Positions 1 to 8,501 are shown, numbered from the stretch's first letter. The stretch is DNA of 64,000 nucleotides from Acuticoccus sp. MNP-M23 (GCF_031195445.1 NZ_CP133480.1:1474001-1538000), one strand, 5' to 3'. The notes: generated by a model from the letters alone, not told the origin. Made by a program: numbers and translations.

Positions 1-195
1 TGCGTGCCGTTCAACCTCACCCGCCAGCCCGCCGCCTCGGTGCCCTGCGGCTTTACGGCGGCAAACCTGCCGGTGGGCCTGCAGATCGTTGGGCCGCCCC
101 ACGCCGACCTTGCGGTCCTTCAGGCCGCACGCGCCTTCGAGATCGCCAGCCCCTGGCGCCAGCACCGCCCCAGCCTTCCGGAGACCACCCGATGA
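1..195 (+). CDS. Amidase, C-terminal end (partial)
   Basis: The frame is open from the window edge and encodes about 64 residues, so only the C-terminus of the gene is present. The motifs PFNLTRQPAASVPCGF and LPVGLQIVGPPHAD are typical of the end of amidase-signature-family enzymes (GatA/AtzF-like Ser-cisSer-Lys amidohydrolases), where the second segment closes the substrate pocket. The catalytic Lys and Ser lie upstream, outside the window, so the substrate cannot be inferred. The TGA overlaps the next ATG (ATGA), which indicates translational coupling and membership of the same operon as the epimerase-like gene. The neighbouring DapA-like protein and ABC ATPase suggest uptake and breakdown of an organic nitrogen or amide compound. 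Confidence 0.85.
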   Translation, partial: CVPFNLTRQPAASVPCGFTAANLPVGLQIVGPPHADLAVLQAARAFEIASPWRQHRPSLPETTR

Positions 196-1247
196 CTGCC
201 ATTGAAGCCCCGGATAGCAAGGTGGGCGCCCTGCCGAATACCGTCGCCGACATCGAGACGCTGGAGGAGCTTCTGTCCCGCCCGGACGCGGCAACCGCGC
301 GTGACCTCGAGGCGCTGGACGGCGACATCATGGTGCTGGGCGTTGCCGGCAAGGTCGGCCCCAGCCTGGCGCGAATGGCGCGGCGCGCGGTGCCCGGCCG
401 CCGGGTGATCGGCGTTGCGCGGTTCAGCGACCCCGCTAGCCGCGCGGTGCTTGACGCGGCGGACGTGGAAACCATCAAGGCCGATCTTCTCGACAGGGCG
501 GCGCTGGCGAAGCTCCCGCAGGCGAAGAACATCGTCTTCATGGCCGGGCACAAGTTCGGCTCGTCCGGCAATCAGGGGCTGACCTGGGCCATGAACGCCT
601 ACCTCCCCGGCCTCGTGGCCGAAGCCTTCCCGAACGCGCGGATCTCCGCCTTCTCCACCGGCTGCGTCTACCCTTTCGTGCCCGTGACGAGCGGCGGGGC
701 CACCGAGGCGCTGGCGCCCGACGCCCCCGGCGAATACGCCCAGTCCTGCGTGGGCCGGGAGCGGATGTTCCAGCACTTCTCCAATGTCCACGGCACGCCG
801 GGCCGCCTCATCCGCCTCAACTATGCCATCGACCTTCGCTACGGCGTCCTTCACGACCTTGCCAGCGCCATCAAGGCCGGCCGCGCCATCGACCTTGGCA
901 CCGGCCACGTCAACGTCATCTGGCAGGGCGATGCCAACCGCTACGCGCTGCGGGCCCTCGCCCATGCCACAACGCCGACTGCGCCGCTCAATGTCAGCGG
1001 TCCCGAAACGCTGTCGGTGGCGTGGCTGGCGACCGAGCTTGGCGCCCGCCTCGGCCGGGAGCCGGCGTTCACCGGCACCCCCTCGCCGGACGCGTGGCTC
1101 AACAACTCGGCCCATGCGTTCAGCCTGTTCGGCTACCCCGAGGTGCCGCTGGCAACCATGATGGACTGGGTCGCCGACTGGGTGGCGCGCGACATGCCGA
1201 GCCTCGACAAACCCACAAAATTCGAGCGTCGCGATGGCCGTTATTGA
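192..1247 (+). CDS. NAD-dependent epimerase/dehydratase-like protein
   Basis: A 351-residue protein of extended-SDR type. A Rossmann nucleotide-binding stretch with a GxxGxxG pattern (VLGVAGKVGPSLA) lies near residues 50-62, and later segments (FSTGCVYPF, APGEYAQSCVGRE, VNVIWQGDANRYALRAL) follow the NAD-dependent epimerase/dehydratase plan. Such enzymes act in the cytosol on nucleotide sugars or related compounds. The canonical YxxxK catalytic pair appears as Tyr-Ala-Gln-Ser-Cys, so the catalytic Lys is missing at the expected place and activity may differ. The ATG overlaps the upstream amidase stop and the 3' end overlaps the next gene by 14 bases, so it belongs to a tightly coupled operon. 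The exact substrate is unknown. Confidence 0.8.
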   Translation: MTAIEAPDSKVGALPNTVADIETLEELLSRPDAATARDLEALDGDIMVLGVAGKVGPSLARMARRAVPGRRVIGVARFSDPASRAVLDAADVETIKADLLDRAALAKLPQAKNIVFMAGHKFGSSGNQGLTWAMNAYLPGLVAEAFPNARISAFSTGCVYPFVPVTSGGATEALAPDAPGEYAQSCVGRERMFQHFSNVHGTPGRLIRLNYAIDLRYGVLHDLASAIKAGRAIDLGTGHVNVIWQGDANRYALRALAHATTPTAPLNVSGPETLSVAWLATELGARLGREPAFTGTPSPDAWLNNSAHAFSLFGYPEVPLATMMDWVADWVARDMPSLDKPTKFERRDGRY

Positions 1248-2067
1248 TCGCCCGCTCTCCCTTGGCCCGTTCGATGCCGGCCGTGCGCTTCCGTTGTCGA
1301 ACGAGGCCGGCTGGAACCAGCTCGAGGCCGACTGGCTGATGATGCTGCGCCTTGGTCTGGGCTTCGGCTTCGAAGCGGATGGGCGCCTCGTCGCCAGTGC
1401 CGTTGCGCTTCCCTACGGTCCGGTGGGGTGGATCAGCATGGTGCTGGTCACCGCTGCGGCCCGCAGGCAAGGTCTCGCGACCCGGCTTGTGGAGACCGCC
1501 GCCGCCGCACTGGAGCGCGCCGGTGCCCGCCCGGCTCTGGACGCCACGCCCGCCGGGGAGGCCGTCTACCGCACCATGGGCTTTCAGCCGCTGCGACAGT
1601 TGACCCGGTGGCAAGGCACCGGTTGGCACGCGGGCGATGCAGCGGCGAGCGTACGGCCTGCCCGGCCGGATGATCTGCACTGGATTTGCGCAATGGACCG
1701 GAGCAGCTTCGGGCTCGACCGGCGCGGCGTGCTGGCCGACCTTCTGGCCCGGCCCGGCGCACCGGCCTTCGCGCGGGAGGCAAAGGACGGCTTTCTCCTG
1801 GCGCGCGCGGGCCGCAACGCCACGCATCTCGGGCCGCTCACCGCTGCCAGCCCTGCCGCCGCGAACGCCCTCCTGCACACCGCCCTCGCCCAAATTGAAG
1901 GCCCCGTCATCGTGGATGCGTTCGACGATCAGCCAGCGCTTGGCGCGACGCTTCGGGCAGCAGGCTTCACCCCGCAGCGGCCGTTTGCGCGCATGGCCCG
2001 TGGGGCAGACCCCCTGCCCGGCAACCACTCCCTCACCCACGCCGCCGCCGGCCCGGAACTTGGATGA
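1234..2067 (+). CDS. GNAT family N-acetyltransferase
   Basis: A 277-residue protein. The N-terminal half contains the GNAT acetyl-CoA pyrophosphate-binding loop (ARRQGLATRLVE, residues ~73-84), preceded by a beta-strand GWISMVLV and followed by ALERAGARPALDATPAGEAVYRTMGF, the usual GNAT C-terminal strand order. The C-terminal half (from ~residue 145, VRPARPDDLHWICAMDRSSFG) looks like a second GNAT-like module, a layout seen in double-GNAT proteins. It would transfer an acetyl group to an unknown amine in the cytosol. It overlaps the epimerase gene by 14 bases and the next gene by 4 bases (ATGA), so the three are probably co-translated. Confidence 0.82.
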   Translation: MAVIDRPLSLGPFDAGRALPLSNEAGWNQLEADWLMMLRLGLGFGFEADGRLVASAVALPYGPVGWISMVLVTAAARRQGLATRLVETAAAALERAGARPALDATPAGEAVYRTMGFQPLRQLTRWQGTGWHAGDAAASVRPARPDDLHWICAMDRSSFGLDRRGVLADLLARPGAPAFAREAKDGFLLARAGRNATHLGPLTAASPAAANALLHTALAQIEGPVIVDAFDDQPALGATLRAAGFTPQRPFARMARGADPLPGNHSLTHAAAGPELG

Positions 2068-3131
2068 CCAACGCCATGCACTTCACCGACATTCCGGCTC
2101 CCGTGCTCACGCTCCTGCGCGAAGGCACGGTCATCCCCGCGCACCCGCTGGCGCTCTCCCCCGCCATGGGCATCGACACAAAGCGCCAGCGCGCGCTGAC
2201 CCGCTATTATATCGACGCTGGTGCCGGCGGCCTTGCCGTTGGCGTCCACACCACGCAGTTCGAGATCCGCGAGCATGGCCTTTACGAGGACGTTCTCGCC
2301 CTTGCCTCGGAAAGCGCCGATGCGTGGAGCGACCGTCCGCTCGTCAAGGTGGCCGGCCTCGTCGGCCGCACCCGCCAGGCCGTGGCCGAAGCGCAGATTG
2401 CGCGCAGCCTCGGCTACCACGCCGGGCTGATGAGCCTTGCCGCGTGGAAGGACGCCAGCGTCGACGAGATGATCGACCACTGCGAAGTGGTCGCCCGCGA
2501 AATGCCGCTGTTCGGCTTCTATCTTCAGCCGGCGGTGGGCGGGATCGCGCTGCCGTTCGAATTCTGGCGCCGCTTTGCCGCCATCGAAAATGTCGTCGGC
2601 ATCAAGATGGCGCCGTTCAACCGCTACGCCACGCTGGACGTTGTGCGCGGTGTCGCCGCCGCGCGGGCGGAAGACCGCGTCACCCTTTACACCGGCAATG
2701 ACGACCACATCGTCGGCGACCTGATCGCCCCCTACGCCATCGCGCGTGACGGCGGTTTCGTGACCCTGCGCATCCGGGGCGGCCTTCTCGGCCACTGGTC
2801 GGTCTGGACCGAAGCCGCCGTGGCGCTCCATGCGCGCTGCCGCGCCGCATCCGCCGAAAGCGTGGTGACCGCCGACCTGTTGGCGCTCGACCCCCAGGTG
2901 ACCGACTGCAACGCAGCGCTCTTTGATGTGGCAAACGGCTTCAAGGGCGCCATTGCGGGTTGCCACGAGGTGCTGCGCCGGCAGGGCCTTCTGGATGCGG
3001 TGCGCTGCCTGTCGCCCGGCGAGCGGCTCAGCCCCGGCCAGGCGGACGAAATCTCGCGCGTGGCCACGACCTACCCGCACCTCACCGACGACGAATTTGT
3101 CGCCCGCAATCTTGAAAGGTGGCTGGCATGA
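2064..3131 (+). CDS. Dihydrodipicolinate synthase (DapA) family protein
   Basis: A 355-residue (beta/alpha)8-barrel protein of the class I aldolase/lyase family that includes DapA, NanA and KdgD. Supporting segments are RYYIDAGAGGLAVGVHTTQFEIRE near residues 48-71 (equivalent to the DapA substrate-binding loop) and NVVGIKMAPFN (~residues 178-188), whose Lys is the expected Schiff-base residue. It is about 60 residues longer than DapA and contains ALSPAMGIDTKRQ at the N-terminus instead of the usual P-V-T-F start. Housekeeping DapA is therefore unlikely, and a catabolic aldolase, lyase or dehydratase is more probable. ATG overlaps the GNAT stop, and its own TGA overlaps the ABC ATPase ATG. Confidence 0.8.
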   Translation: MTNAMHFTDIPAPVLTLLREGTVIPAHPLALSPAMGIDTKRQRALTRYYIDAGAGGLAVGVHTTQFEIREHGLYEDVLALASESADAWSDRPLVKVAGLVGRTRQAVAEAQIARSLGYHAGLMSLAAWKDASVDEMIDHCEVVAREMPLFGFYLQPAVGGIALPFEFWRRFAAIENVVGIKMAPFNRYATLDVVRGVAAARAEDRVTLYTGNDDHIVGDLIAPYAIARDGGFVTLRIRGGLLGHWSVWTEAAVALHARCRAASAESVVTADLLALDPQVTDCNAALFDVANGFKGAIAGCHEVLRRQGLLDAVRCLSPGERLSPGQADEISRVATTYPHLTDDEFVARNLERWLA

Positions 3132-3910
3132 CCGACGCTCTCATCCGCCTGGAAGGCGTTCACAAGATCTATCGCGGCCGGGACAGGGACGTTCTTGCCG
3201 TGTCCGACGTGACCATGGACGTGCACGAGGGCGATTTCGTCTCCCTCGTGGGTCCGTCCGGCTGCGGCAAGTCCACCGTTCTGAAAATTCTGGCCGACCT
3301 CATCAAGGCGGATGGCGGGACCGTCGCGATCGGCGCGCCCGGCGCTCCGCTCGACCCCAGCCGCGATGTGGGCATGGTGTTCCAGCAGGCGCTGCTCCTG
3401 AAGTGGCGCAGGATCATCGACAACGTGCTCCTGCCGGCCGAAATCATCGGCTTGCCCATGAAGGAGGCGCGGGAACGGGCGCGCGATCTCCTCGCCATGG
3501 TGGGCCTTTCGGGGTTCGAGGACAGCTACCCCTACGAGCTGTCGGGCGGCATGCAGCAGCGCGCAGCCATCGCCCGCGCCCTCATCCACGATCCGAAGCT
3601 CCTCCTGATGGACGAACCCTTCGGTGCGCTGGATGCCCTCACGCGCGAGAAGATGAACCTCGAGATGCTGAAGATCTGGGAGCGGTCGCAAAAAACCATC
3701 CTGTTCGTGACCCACTCGATCCAGGAAGCCGTCTTTCTGGGCTCACGCTGCGCGGTCCTCACCGCAGGACCCGCCCGCATGGCCGATGTCTTCCCGATCG
3801 AGCTGCCCTACCCGCGTACCCTGTCGATGAAGACAAACGAACGCTTCGGCGAATACACCCGCCGGATCTACGGCCTCCTCAACCTCGAGGTCGAGGCCGC
3901 GGCAGACTGA
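3128..3910 (+). CDS. ABC transporter ATP-binding protein (SsuB/TauB/NrtD type)
   Basis: A 260-residue ABC ATPase with all core motifs: Walker A GPSGCGKST, Q-loop VFQQALLLKWR, signature LSGGMQQRAAIARAL, Walker B LLLMDEPFGALD and H-loop FVTHSIQEAVFL. The LKWR after the Q-loop and the tail (PARMADVFPIELPYPR) place it with the nitrate/sulfonate/taurine importer ATPases, which energise uptake of small organic anions. A GTG 9 bases upstream is possible, but ATG at 3128 gives a 4-base ATGA overlap with the DapA-like gene and is preferred. The partner permease and binding protein are not in the window and probably lie upstream of the amidase. Confidence 0.92.
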   Translation: MTDALIRLEGVHKIYRGRDRDVLAVSDVTMDVHEGDFVSLVGPSGCGKSTVLKILADLIKADGGTVAIGAPGAPLDPSRDVGMVFQQALLLKWRRIIDNVLLPAEIIGLPMKEARERARDLLAMVGLSGFEDSYPYELSGGMQQRAAIARALIHDPKLLLMDEPFGALDALTREKMNLEMLKIWERSQKTILFVTHSIQEAVFLGSRCAVLTAGPARMADVFPIELPYPRTLSMKTNERFGEYTRRIYGLLNLEVEAAAD

Positions 3911-4033
3911 GCGCCGCGGACCGGCCTTGCCTCACGGCACCGCAACCGCGAAGTTGAGCCCCCGCAGGGCGCCATCTGCCCACAGGTGGCGGCGCCCTGC
4001 GCCCGTCTGCGAAGCATCCTGAGGACCGTTCAT

Positions 4034-4948
4034 TTGGCCAATATTGCACTTCTCGGCGCGCCTACCCAGTCCGGGACCTACCGGCGCGGCTGCCTGATGG
4101 GCCCCGCAGCGCTGCGCACGGCCGGCCTTGTGGAGGCGCTGTCCGACCTTGGCCACACTGTCTCGGCGGACCGCGACCTTGCCCCCGTCCCGCTCGACAT
4201 GAACGATGCGCCCTATCTGCCCGCCCACCATGTGGGAGAGACCGCGGGCTGGGTCCGCGCGATCCGCACCGCAGTCGCCGAAACGCTGGCGTCCGGCGCG
4301 TTCCCGCTCCTTCTGGGCGGGGATCACTCCATCGCCGCCGGGTCGCTGGCCGGTGTGATGGATCATGCGCCCGCAACGCACATCGTCTGGCTGGATGCCC
4401 ACCCCGATTTTCACACCATCCGCACCACGCAGAGCGGCAACCTCCACGGCATTCCAGTGGCCATCGCAGCGGGCCTCGAAGGCGCCGACCTCATTTATGG
4501 CGGCCCGATCACGCCGCTGCCCCCCTCGCAGATCACCATGATCGGCATTCGCTCGGTGGACCCGGCCGAACGGGCGCTCCTCACCGAACACGGCGTAACG
4601 GTCCACGACATGCGGGCCGTGGACGAGCACGGCGTGGGGGTGCTGGTGCGCGGCGCCATCGCGAAGGCGGAAGCGGCTGGCGCGCCCATCCACGTCAGCC
4701 TGGATGTGGATTTTCTGGAGCCGGCCATCGCGCCGGCGGTGGGCACCACGGTGCCGGGCGGTGCAACCTTCCGCGAAGCGCATCTTGCGATGGAACTGCT
4801 CCACGAGAGCGGGCGCGTCGGGTCGCTCGATCTGGTGGAGCTCAACCCGTTCCTGGATGAGCGCGGCCGCACTGCGACGCTGATGGTCGACCTGGCCGCC
4901 AGCCTGTTCGGTCGATCCATCATGGACCGTCCGACCCGCAGCTGGTAG
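4034..4948 (+). CDS. Arginase / ureohydrolase family protein
   Basis: A 304-residue ureohydrolase. Manganese-binding motifs are visible in order: LLLGGDHSIAAGS, WLDAHPDFHT (DAHxD) and SLDVDFLEPAIAP (the SxDxDxxDP motif, with Glu in place of the second Asp). The length and the late-strand segment LDLVELNPFLDE fit arginase, which hydrolyses arginine to ornithine and urea in the cytosol, rather than agmatinase, but the substrate is not proven. A GTG at 3986 would add 16 residues, yet TTG at 4034 has a good Shine-Dalgarno (GAGGA, 8-base spacing) and the family-like start LANIALLGAPTQSG, so TTG is chosen. It stands 123 bases after the ABC ATPase and is followed by a hairpin. Confidence 0.88.
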   Translation: MANIALLGAPTQSGTYRRGCLMGPAALRTAGLVEALSDLGHTVSADRDLAPVPLDMNDAPYLPAHHVGETAGWVRAIRTAVAETLASGAFPLLLGGDHSIAAGSLAGVMDHAPATHIVWLDAHPDFHTIRTTQSGNLHGIPVAIAAGLEGADLIYGGPITPLPPSQITMIGIRSVDPAERALLTEHGVTVHDMRAVDEHGVGVLVRGAIAKAEAAGAPIHVSLDVDFLEPAIAPAVGTTVPGGATFREAHLAMELLHESGRVGSLDLVELNPFLDERGRTATLMVDLAASLFGRSIMDRPTRSW

Positions 4949-4979
4949 CCGGCGCCCTTCAGCGACCGCAGGCACCAAG

Positions 4980-5010
4980 GGGTGCCGGAGTGTGACCCAC
5001 CCCGGCACCC
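4980..5010. terminator. Hairpin between convergent arginase and cold-shock genes
   Basis: A perfect 9-bp inverted repeat (GGGTGCCGG at 4980-4988, CCGGCACCC at 5002-5010) with a 13-base loop lies 31 bases after the arginase stop and 30 bases beyond the cold-shock gene stop. No T-tract follows on either strand, so if it terminates it is a weak or Rho-assisted bidirectional terminator. Confidence 0.5.
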
Positions 5011-5040
5011 GGCATTGTTGATTGAAGGTCTGGGACCGAC

Positions 5041-5250
5041 CTAGATTGCCTTCAGCTGTTCAGCCGATGTCCGGCCCCGCTTGGGATCCTTGAACATCTC
5101 GAACGTAACGCGCTGTCCCTCGGTCAGCGAAGTCATGCCCGCGCGTTCGACGGCGGAAATGTGAACGAACACATCGGCCCCGCCTTCGTCGGGCTGAATG
5201 AACCCATAACCCTTGGTTCCATTGAACCATTTCACTGTACCTTGCGCCAT
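5041..5250 (-). CDS. Cold shock protein, CspA family
   Basis: A 69-residue single OB-fold protein. RNP1 (KGYGFI, residues 13-18) and RNP2 (VFVHIS, residues 27-32) are both intact, and the start [10 protein letters not shown] and end TSAEQLKAI are classic for the alphaproteobacterial CspA family. It would bind single-stranded RNA/DNA and act as an RNA chaperone. A strong Shine-Dalgarno AGGAGG sits 5 bases before ATG on the minus strand. The long gene-free leader upstream (about 470 bases shared with the divergent SDR gene) is compatible with a regulatory 5' UTR like those known in csp genes, but no thermosensor structure was worked out. Confidence 0.96.
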   Translation of the reverse strand: MAQGTVKWFNGTKGYGFIQPDEGGADVFVHISAVERAGMTSLTEGQRVTFEMFKDPKRGRTSAEQLKAI

Positions 5251-5721
5251 AGCGGCCTCCTATCTCCCGGTACCTTCGCGCCAGGCCCTCACCCAACGTC
5301 GAATAGCGTGTGACGACCTTCTCGCTGGCTTGCGCAGCAAAACGCGCGCCAGCAGCCGTTCTGAAATGAACGCCTGACGGCACGCTTGGTTTTAATAAGG
5401 TCGCAGATTGTCATCGCACCGCCGCAGCCGCTTCCGCCGCTGGCTCTAGATCCAGTGCCGTCGAGGCGGCTGTTAGCGTCGTCGTCCAGGGGCCGCCGCA
5501 TTGCCACCGCGGCCCTGTTCGCGGCTGCCGCCGCGGTCCGGCGAATTCACCCTAAGGGCGGAACGCCAATTGGTTCTCAACCCCAACGAATGCACATCGC
5601 AAATCGAAATGGAAGCCGTTTTTATGATCCCATAGAGGTTTCGCGACGCGTTGCCGCGCGACCACCTTGCGGTACGGCAGCTTCCCATGCGATCCGCAAG
5701 GTAGGTTTAGGAGAAACTCAA
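5251..5721. other. Gene-free divergent region between csp and SDR genes
   Basis: About 470 bases separate the divergent cold-shock and SDR genes. The SDR frame stays open into this region, but the upstream residues are Ala/Arg/Pro-rich and unlike any SDR N-terminus, so they are probably not translated. The region should hold both promoters and the csp leader. No convincing -35/-10 pair with correct spacing was found by eye, and no repeat or RNA gene was recognised. Confidence 0.5.
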
Positions 5722-6504
5722 ATGGACTTAGGGATCAAGGGCCGTAAGGCCATCGTCTGCGCCTCGTCAAAAGGGCTCGGCCGTGGCAGCGCGGAAGCAC
5801 TGGCGGAAGCCGGTTGCGATCTGGTGCTGAACGCACGCACCGCCGAAACGCTGGAGCAGACGGCAGACGATATCCGCGCCAAGTATAACGTAAATGTGAA
5901 GACTGTCGCCGCCGACGTCACCAGCGACGAAGGCCGCGCTGCGCTGCTGGAGGCGGAGCCGGCGCCCGACATTCTGATCAACAACGCCGGCGGACCGCCC
6001 CCCGGCGTGTGGTCCGACTGGGGCGCCGAAGAGTGGGAAGGCGCGTTCCGCTCCAACATGCTGACGCCGATCCTTCTGGCCACCGCCGTGTTGCCGGGAA
6101 TGATCGACCGCGGCTGGGGCCGGGTCGTGTCGATCACGTCCGGATCGGTGAAGGCGCCGATCGGCCGCCTCGGCCTCTCCAACGGCGCGCGCGCAGGCCT
6201 GACCGGCTTTGTGGCCGGCACCGCGCGGCAGGTGGCCCAGCACGGCGTCATCATGAACAACATCCTCCCCGGCCAGCACGATACCGACCGGATCAAGGGG
6301 ATGCTCACAGGCGCTGCCAAGAGCCAGGGCATCACCCTTGAAGAGGCCCGTGCGCAGGCGCAGGCCGCCAACCCGCGCGGCCGCTTCGGCACGGCAGAGG
6401 AATTCGGCAAGGTCTGCGCGTTCCTGTGCTCCGAGCATGTTGGCTTCATGATCGGCCAGAACGTGCTCCTCGATGGTGGTGCGTTCAACTCCACCATGGG
6501 CTGA
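5722..6504 (+). CDS. SDR family oxidoreductase with atypical catalytic site
   Basis: A 260-residue short-chain dehydrogenase/reductase. The N-terminus (MDLGIKGRKAIVCASSKGLGRGSAEALA) carries a modified cofactor motif (ASSKGLGRG instead of TGxxxGIG), with NNAG (ILINNAGGPPPG) intact. The catalytic Ser region is VVSITSGSVKAPIG, but the expected YxxxK is replaced by LSNGARAGL, so both Tyr and Lys are absent. A known SDR subgroup (BKR_like_SDR_like, cd05344) has this imperfect tetrad; placement there is from memory. The reaction is unknown. ATG at 5722 is chosen because AGGAG lies about 8 bases upstream and the protein then begins as in the family. Confidence 0.87.
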   Translation: MDLGIKGRKAIVCASSKGLGRGSAEALAEAGCDLVLNARTAETLEQTADDIRAKYNVNVKTVAADVTSDEGRAALLEAEPAPDILINNAGGPPPGVWSDWGAEEWEGAFRSNMLTPILLATAVLPGMIDRGWGRVVSITSGSVKAPIGRLGLSNGARAGLTGFVAGTARQVAQHGVIMNNILPGQHDTDRIKGMLTGAAKSQGITLEEARAQAQAANPRGRFGTAEEFGKVCAFLCSEHVGFMIGQNVLLDGGAFNSTMG

Positions 6505-6515
6505 GCCAGCATTAT

Positions 6516-6547
6516 GGCAGTCGCGCCAATACACTGGCGCGGCTGCC
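6516..6547 (+). terminator. Hairpin terminator after the SDR gene
   Basis: A 13-base inverted repeat (GGCAGTCGCGCCA at 6516-6528 and TGGCGCGGCTGCC at 6535-6547) has one T-G wobble and a 6-base loop. It begins 12 bases after the SDR stop and is followed by GAATTT. It probably ends SDR transcription and insulates the T6SS operon. The remaining bases to 6681 are noticeably AT-rich and are the likely site of the vgrG promoter, but no promoter element was assigned. Confidence 0.6.
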
Positions 6548-6681
6548 GAATTTCACGCAGGAGCTTCAGCTCGAATATTGTATTCGCACGCGCGGCCTTG
6601 TTCTTGCCGCTGCCGCCAACCATGTTTTCGGAGTACTTTTTACGACGTAACTTTTATTGAACATTAATTAAAGGCGTTGCC

Positions 6682-8490
6682 ATGGCCACTCCCACGCAGG
6701 ATCAGCGCGTCGCGCAGCTGAAGACACCGCTGGGCAAGGACGTTCTGAACGCCGTCCGCTTCGATGGCACGGAAGGCCTCAGCACCCTGTTCGAGTTCTC
6801 GGTGGAAGCGATCGGTGACAAGAACCCGGTGGATTTTGACGGCGCCATCGGCAAGAACTGCACGCTGTCGCTGCACGGAAAGACCACCGCGCGGAATTTC
6901 TCCGGCATTATGGTGGGGGCCGACTGGCTGGGCGAGAGCGACAGCCACAACCTTTACCGTATCGTCCTGCGGCCGTGGCTTTGGCTCCTGTCGCGCACCA
7001 GCGACAGCCGGATCTACCACAAGAAGACGACGCCCCAGATCATCGAGGACGTGTTCGGCAAGCATGGCTTCAGCGATTTCACGCTGAAGCTCACCGAGAG
7101 CTACCCGCCCCGCGAATACACCGTCCAGTACCGCGAGAGCGATCTCGATTTCGTCTGCCGCCTGATGGAAGAAGACGGCATCTACTATTTCTTCGAGCAC
7201 AGCGACATGGGGCACAAGCTGATCCTGGCGGACGCCAAGTCGTCCCACACGCCCGTGCCGAACCTGCCCGACATCCTGTTTGTGGACCGGCTGGTGGGCA
7301 TCCGCACCGATTCTGAGTCCTTTCTGGACCTGACCGCAGCCCGCAGTTTCAGTGCCGGCAAGGTTGCGCTGAACGACTACGATTATGGCAAGCCCAGCGC
7401 GCAGATGGAGACCTCCCACAACAATCCCTCCGGCTACACCAACGACGGGCTGGAGATCTACGACTACCCGGGCCGCTATACCGAGACCGGCGACGGCAAC
7501 CGTTTTGCCAAGGTACGCCTGGAGGCAGAGCAGGCTGGCGACAAGCGCCGAAAGGCGGTGGGGGACGTTCCGGCCGCCTATCCGGGCGGGCTCGTCAGGC
7601 TCAAGAACCATCCGCAGGACAGCGAGAACATCGAGTATCTGGTGGTCGGCTGCCGTCACACGTTTGAGGCGCAGGACTACCGCTCCACGGCCAGCGCCGG
7701 CGATGGCCGCGACCCCTACAACGGCGCCTACGAGCTGCAGCCGAGCGACCGGCAGTTTCGCGCGCCGCGCAGCACCCCCAAACCCATCGTCCGCGGCCCG
7801 CAGACGGCCAAGGTGGTCGGCGCCAGCGGCGAGGAGATCGACGTCGACGCGGAGGGCCGCATCCTCGTACAGTTCCACTGGGACAGGCAGAAGGACCAGT
7901 CGCGCCGGGTGCGCGTGGCACAGGCCTGGGCCGGCAAGGGCTGGGGCGCCATCATGATCCCGCGCATCGGCCAAGAGGTGGTCGTCGAGTATCTGGAGGG
8001 CGACCCGGACCAGCCGCTGGTGGTCGGCACCGTCTACAACGCCGAAAAGACCGTCCCCTACGACTTGCCGGCCAACAAGACCAAAGGCGGCATCAAGTCG
8101 AACTCGTCCAAGGGCGGTTCCGGTTACAACGAGATTGTTCTGGAGGACAAGAAGGACTCCGAGGAAATCGGCATCCACGCCCAGAAAGACATGAACATCG
8201 TCATTCTCAACAGCGAGACCCGCGAGATTGGCGAGAAGTTCACCGCAGGTACATCCCGAGAGACCACGCTGAAGAAGGGCGACGACGCACTCACGCTCGA
8301 CACCGGCAGCCAGACGGTGGACATCGCGCGAAATCAGGAGGTGAAGGCCGGGCAGAGCATCACCATCGAGGCGGGGATGAAGATGACCTTCAAGGTGGGC
8401 TCCAGTAAGATCGAGCTGACGCCAAGCGGCATTGATATTAAGGCCGCGGGCATGATCAAGATTAATGGCGCCATCATCAAATTGAATTAA
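6682..8490 (+). CDS. vgrG: Type VI secretion tip protein VgrG/TssI
   Basis: A 602-residue VgrG. The N-terminal gp27-like part starts LKTPLGKDVLNAVRFDGTEGLSTLFEFSVEA, with the hallmark REYTVQYRESDLDFVCRLMEEDGIYYFFEH near residues 142-171. The gp5-like OB fold contains GRILVQFHWDR, VAQAWAGKGWGAIMIPRIGQEVVVEYLEGDPDQPLVVGTVYN. The C-terminal beta-needle ends MIKINGAIIKLN without an extra enzymatic domain, so this is a structural, non-evolved VgrG. It caps the Hcp tube and pairs with PAAR (one is encoded at 27367). First gene of the T6SS run; AAGG lies 8 bases before ATG. The next gene follows after 11 bases. Confidence 0.97.
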   Translation: MATPTQDQRVAQLKTPLGKDVLNAVRFDGTEGLSTLFEFSVEAIGDKNPVDFDGAIGKNCTLSLHGKTTARNFSGIMVGADWLGESDSHNLYRIVLRPWLWLLSRTSDSRIYHKKTTPQIIEDVFGKHGFSDFTLKLTESYPPREYTVQYRESDLDFVCRLMEEDGIYYFFEHSDMGHKLILADAKSSHTPVPNLPDILFVDRLVGIRTDSESFLDLTAARSFSAGKVALNDYDYGKPSAQMETSHNNPSGYTNDGLEIYDYPGRYTETGDGNRFAKVRLEAEQAGDKRRKAVGDVPAAYPGGLVRLKNHPQDSENIEYLVVGCRHTFEAQDYRSTASAGDGRDPYNGAYELQPSDRQFRAPRSTPKPIVRGPQTAKVVGASGEEIDVDAEGRILVQFHWDRQKDQSRRVRVAQAWAGKGWGAIMIPRIGQEVVVEYLEGDPDQPLVVGTVYNAEKTVPYDLPANKTKGGIKSNSSKGGSGYNEIVLEDKKDSEEIGIHAQKDMNIVILNSETREIGEKFTAGTSRETTLKKGDDALTLDTGSQTVDIARNQEVKAGQSITIEAGMKMTFKVGSSKIELTPSGIDIKAAGMIKINGAIIKLN

Positions 8491-8501
8491 GAGGCATTTT
8501 C

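Noticed and set aside
2064-3131. Housekeeping dapA
   Set aside because: About 60 residues too long, atypical N-terminus and catabolic neighbours.
5386-5721. N-terminal extension of the SDR
   Set aside because: Upstream residues are low-complexity and unrelated to SDRs, whereas ATG 5722 has a good ribosome site and a family-like start.
5251-5721. Sigma-70 promoter for the cold-shock gene
   Set aside because: TGACA and TTATTA on the minus strand are only about 10 bases apart, not 17.
6505-6681. Sigma-54 promoter before vgrG
   Set aside because: TGGCGCGGCTGCC resembles a -24/-12 element but the GG to GC spacing is wrong, and the bases form the arm of a terminator hairpin.
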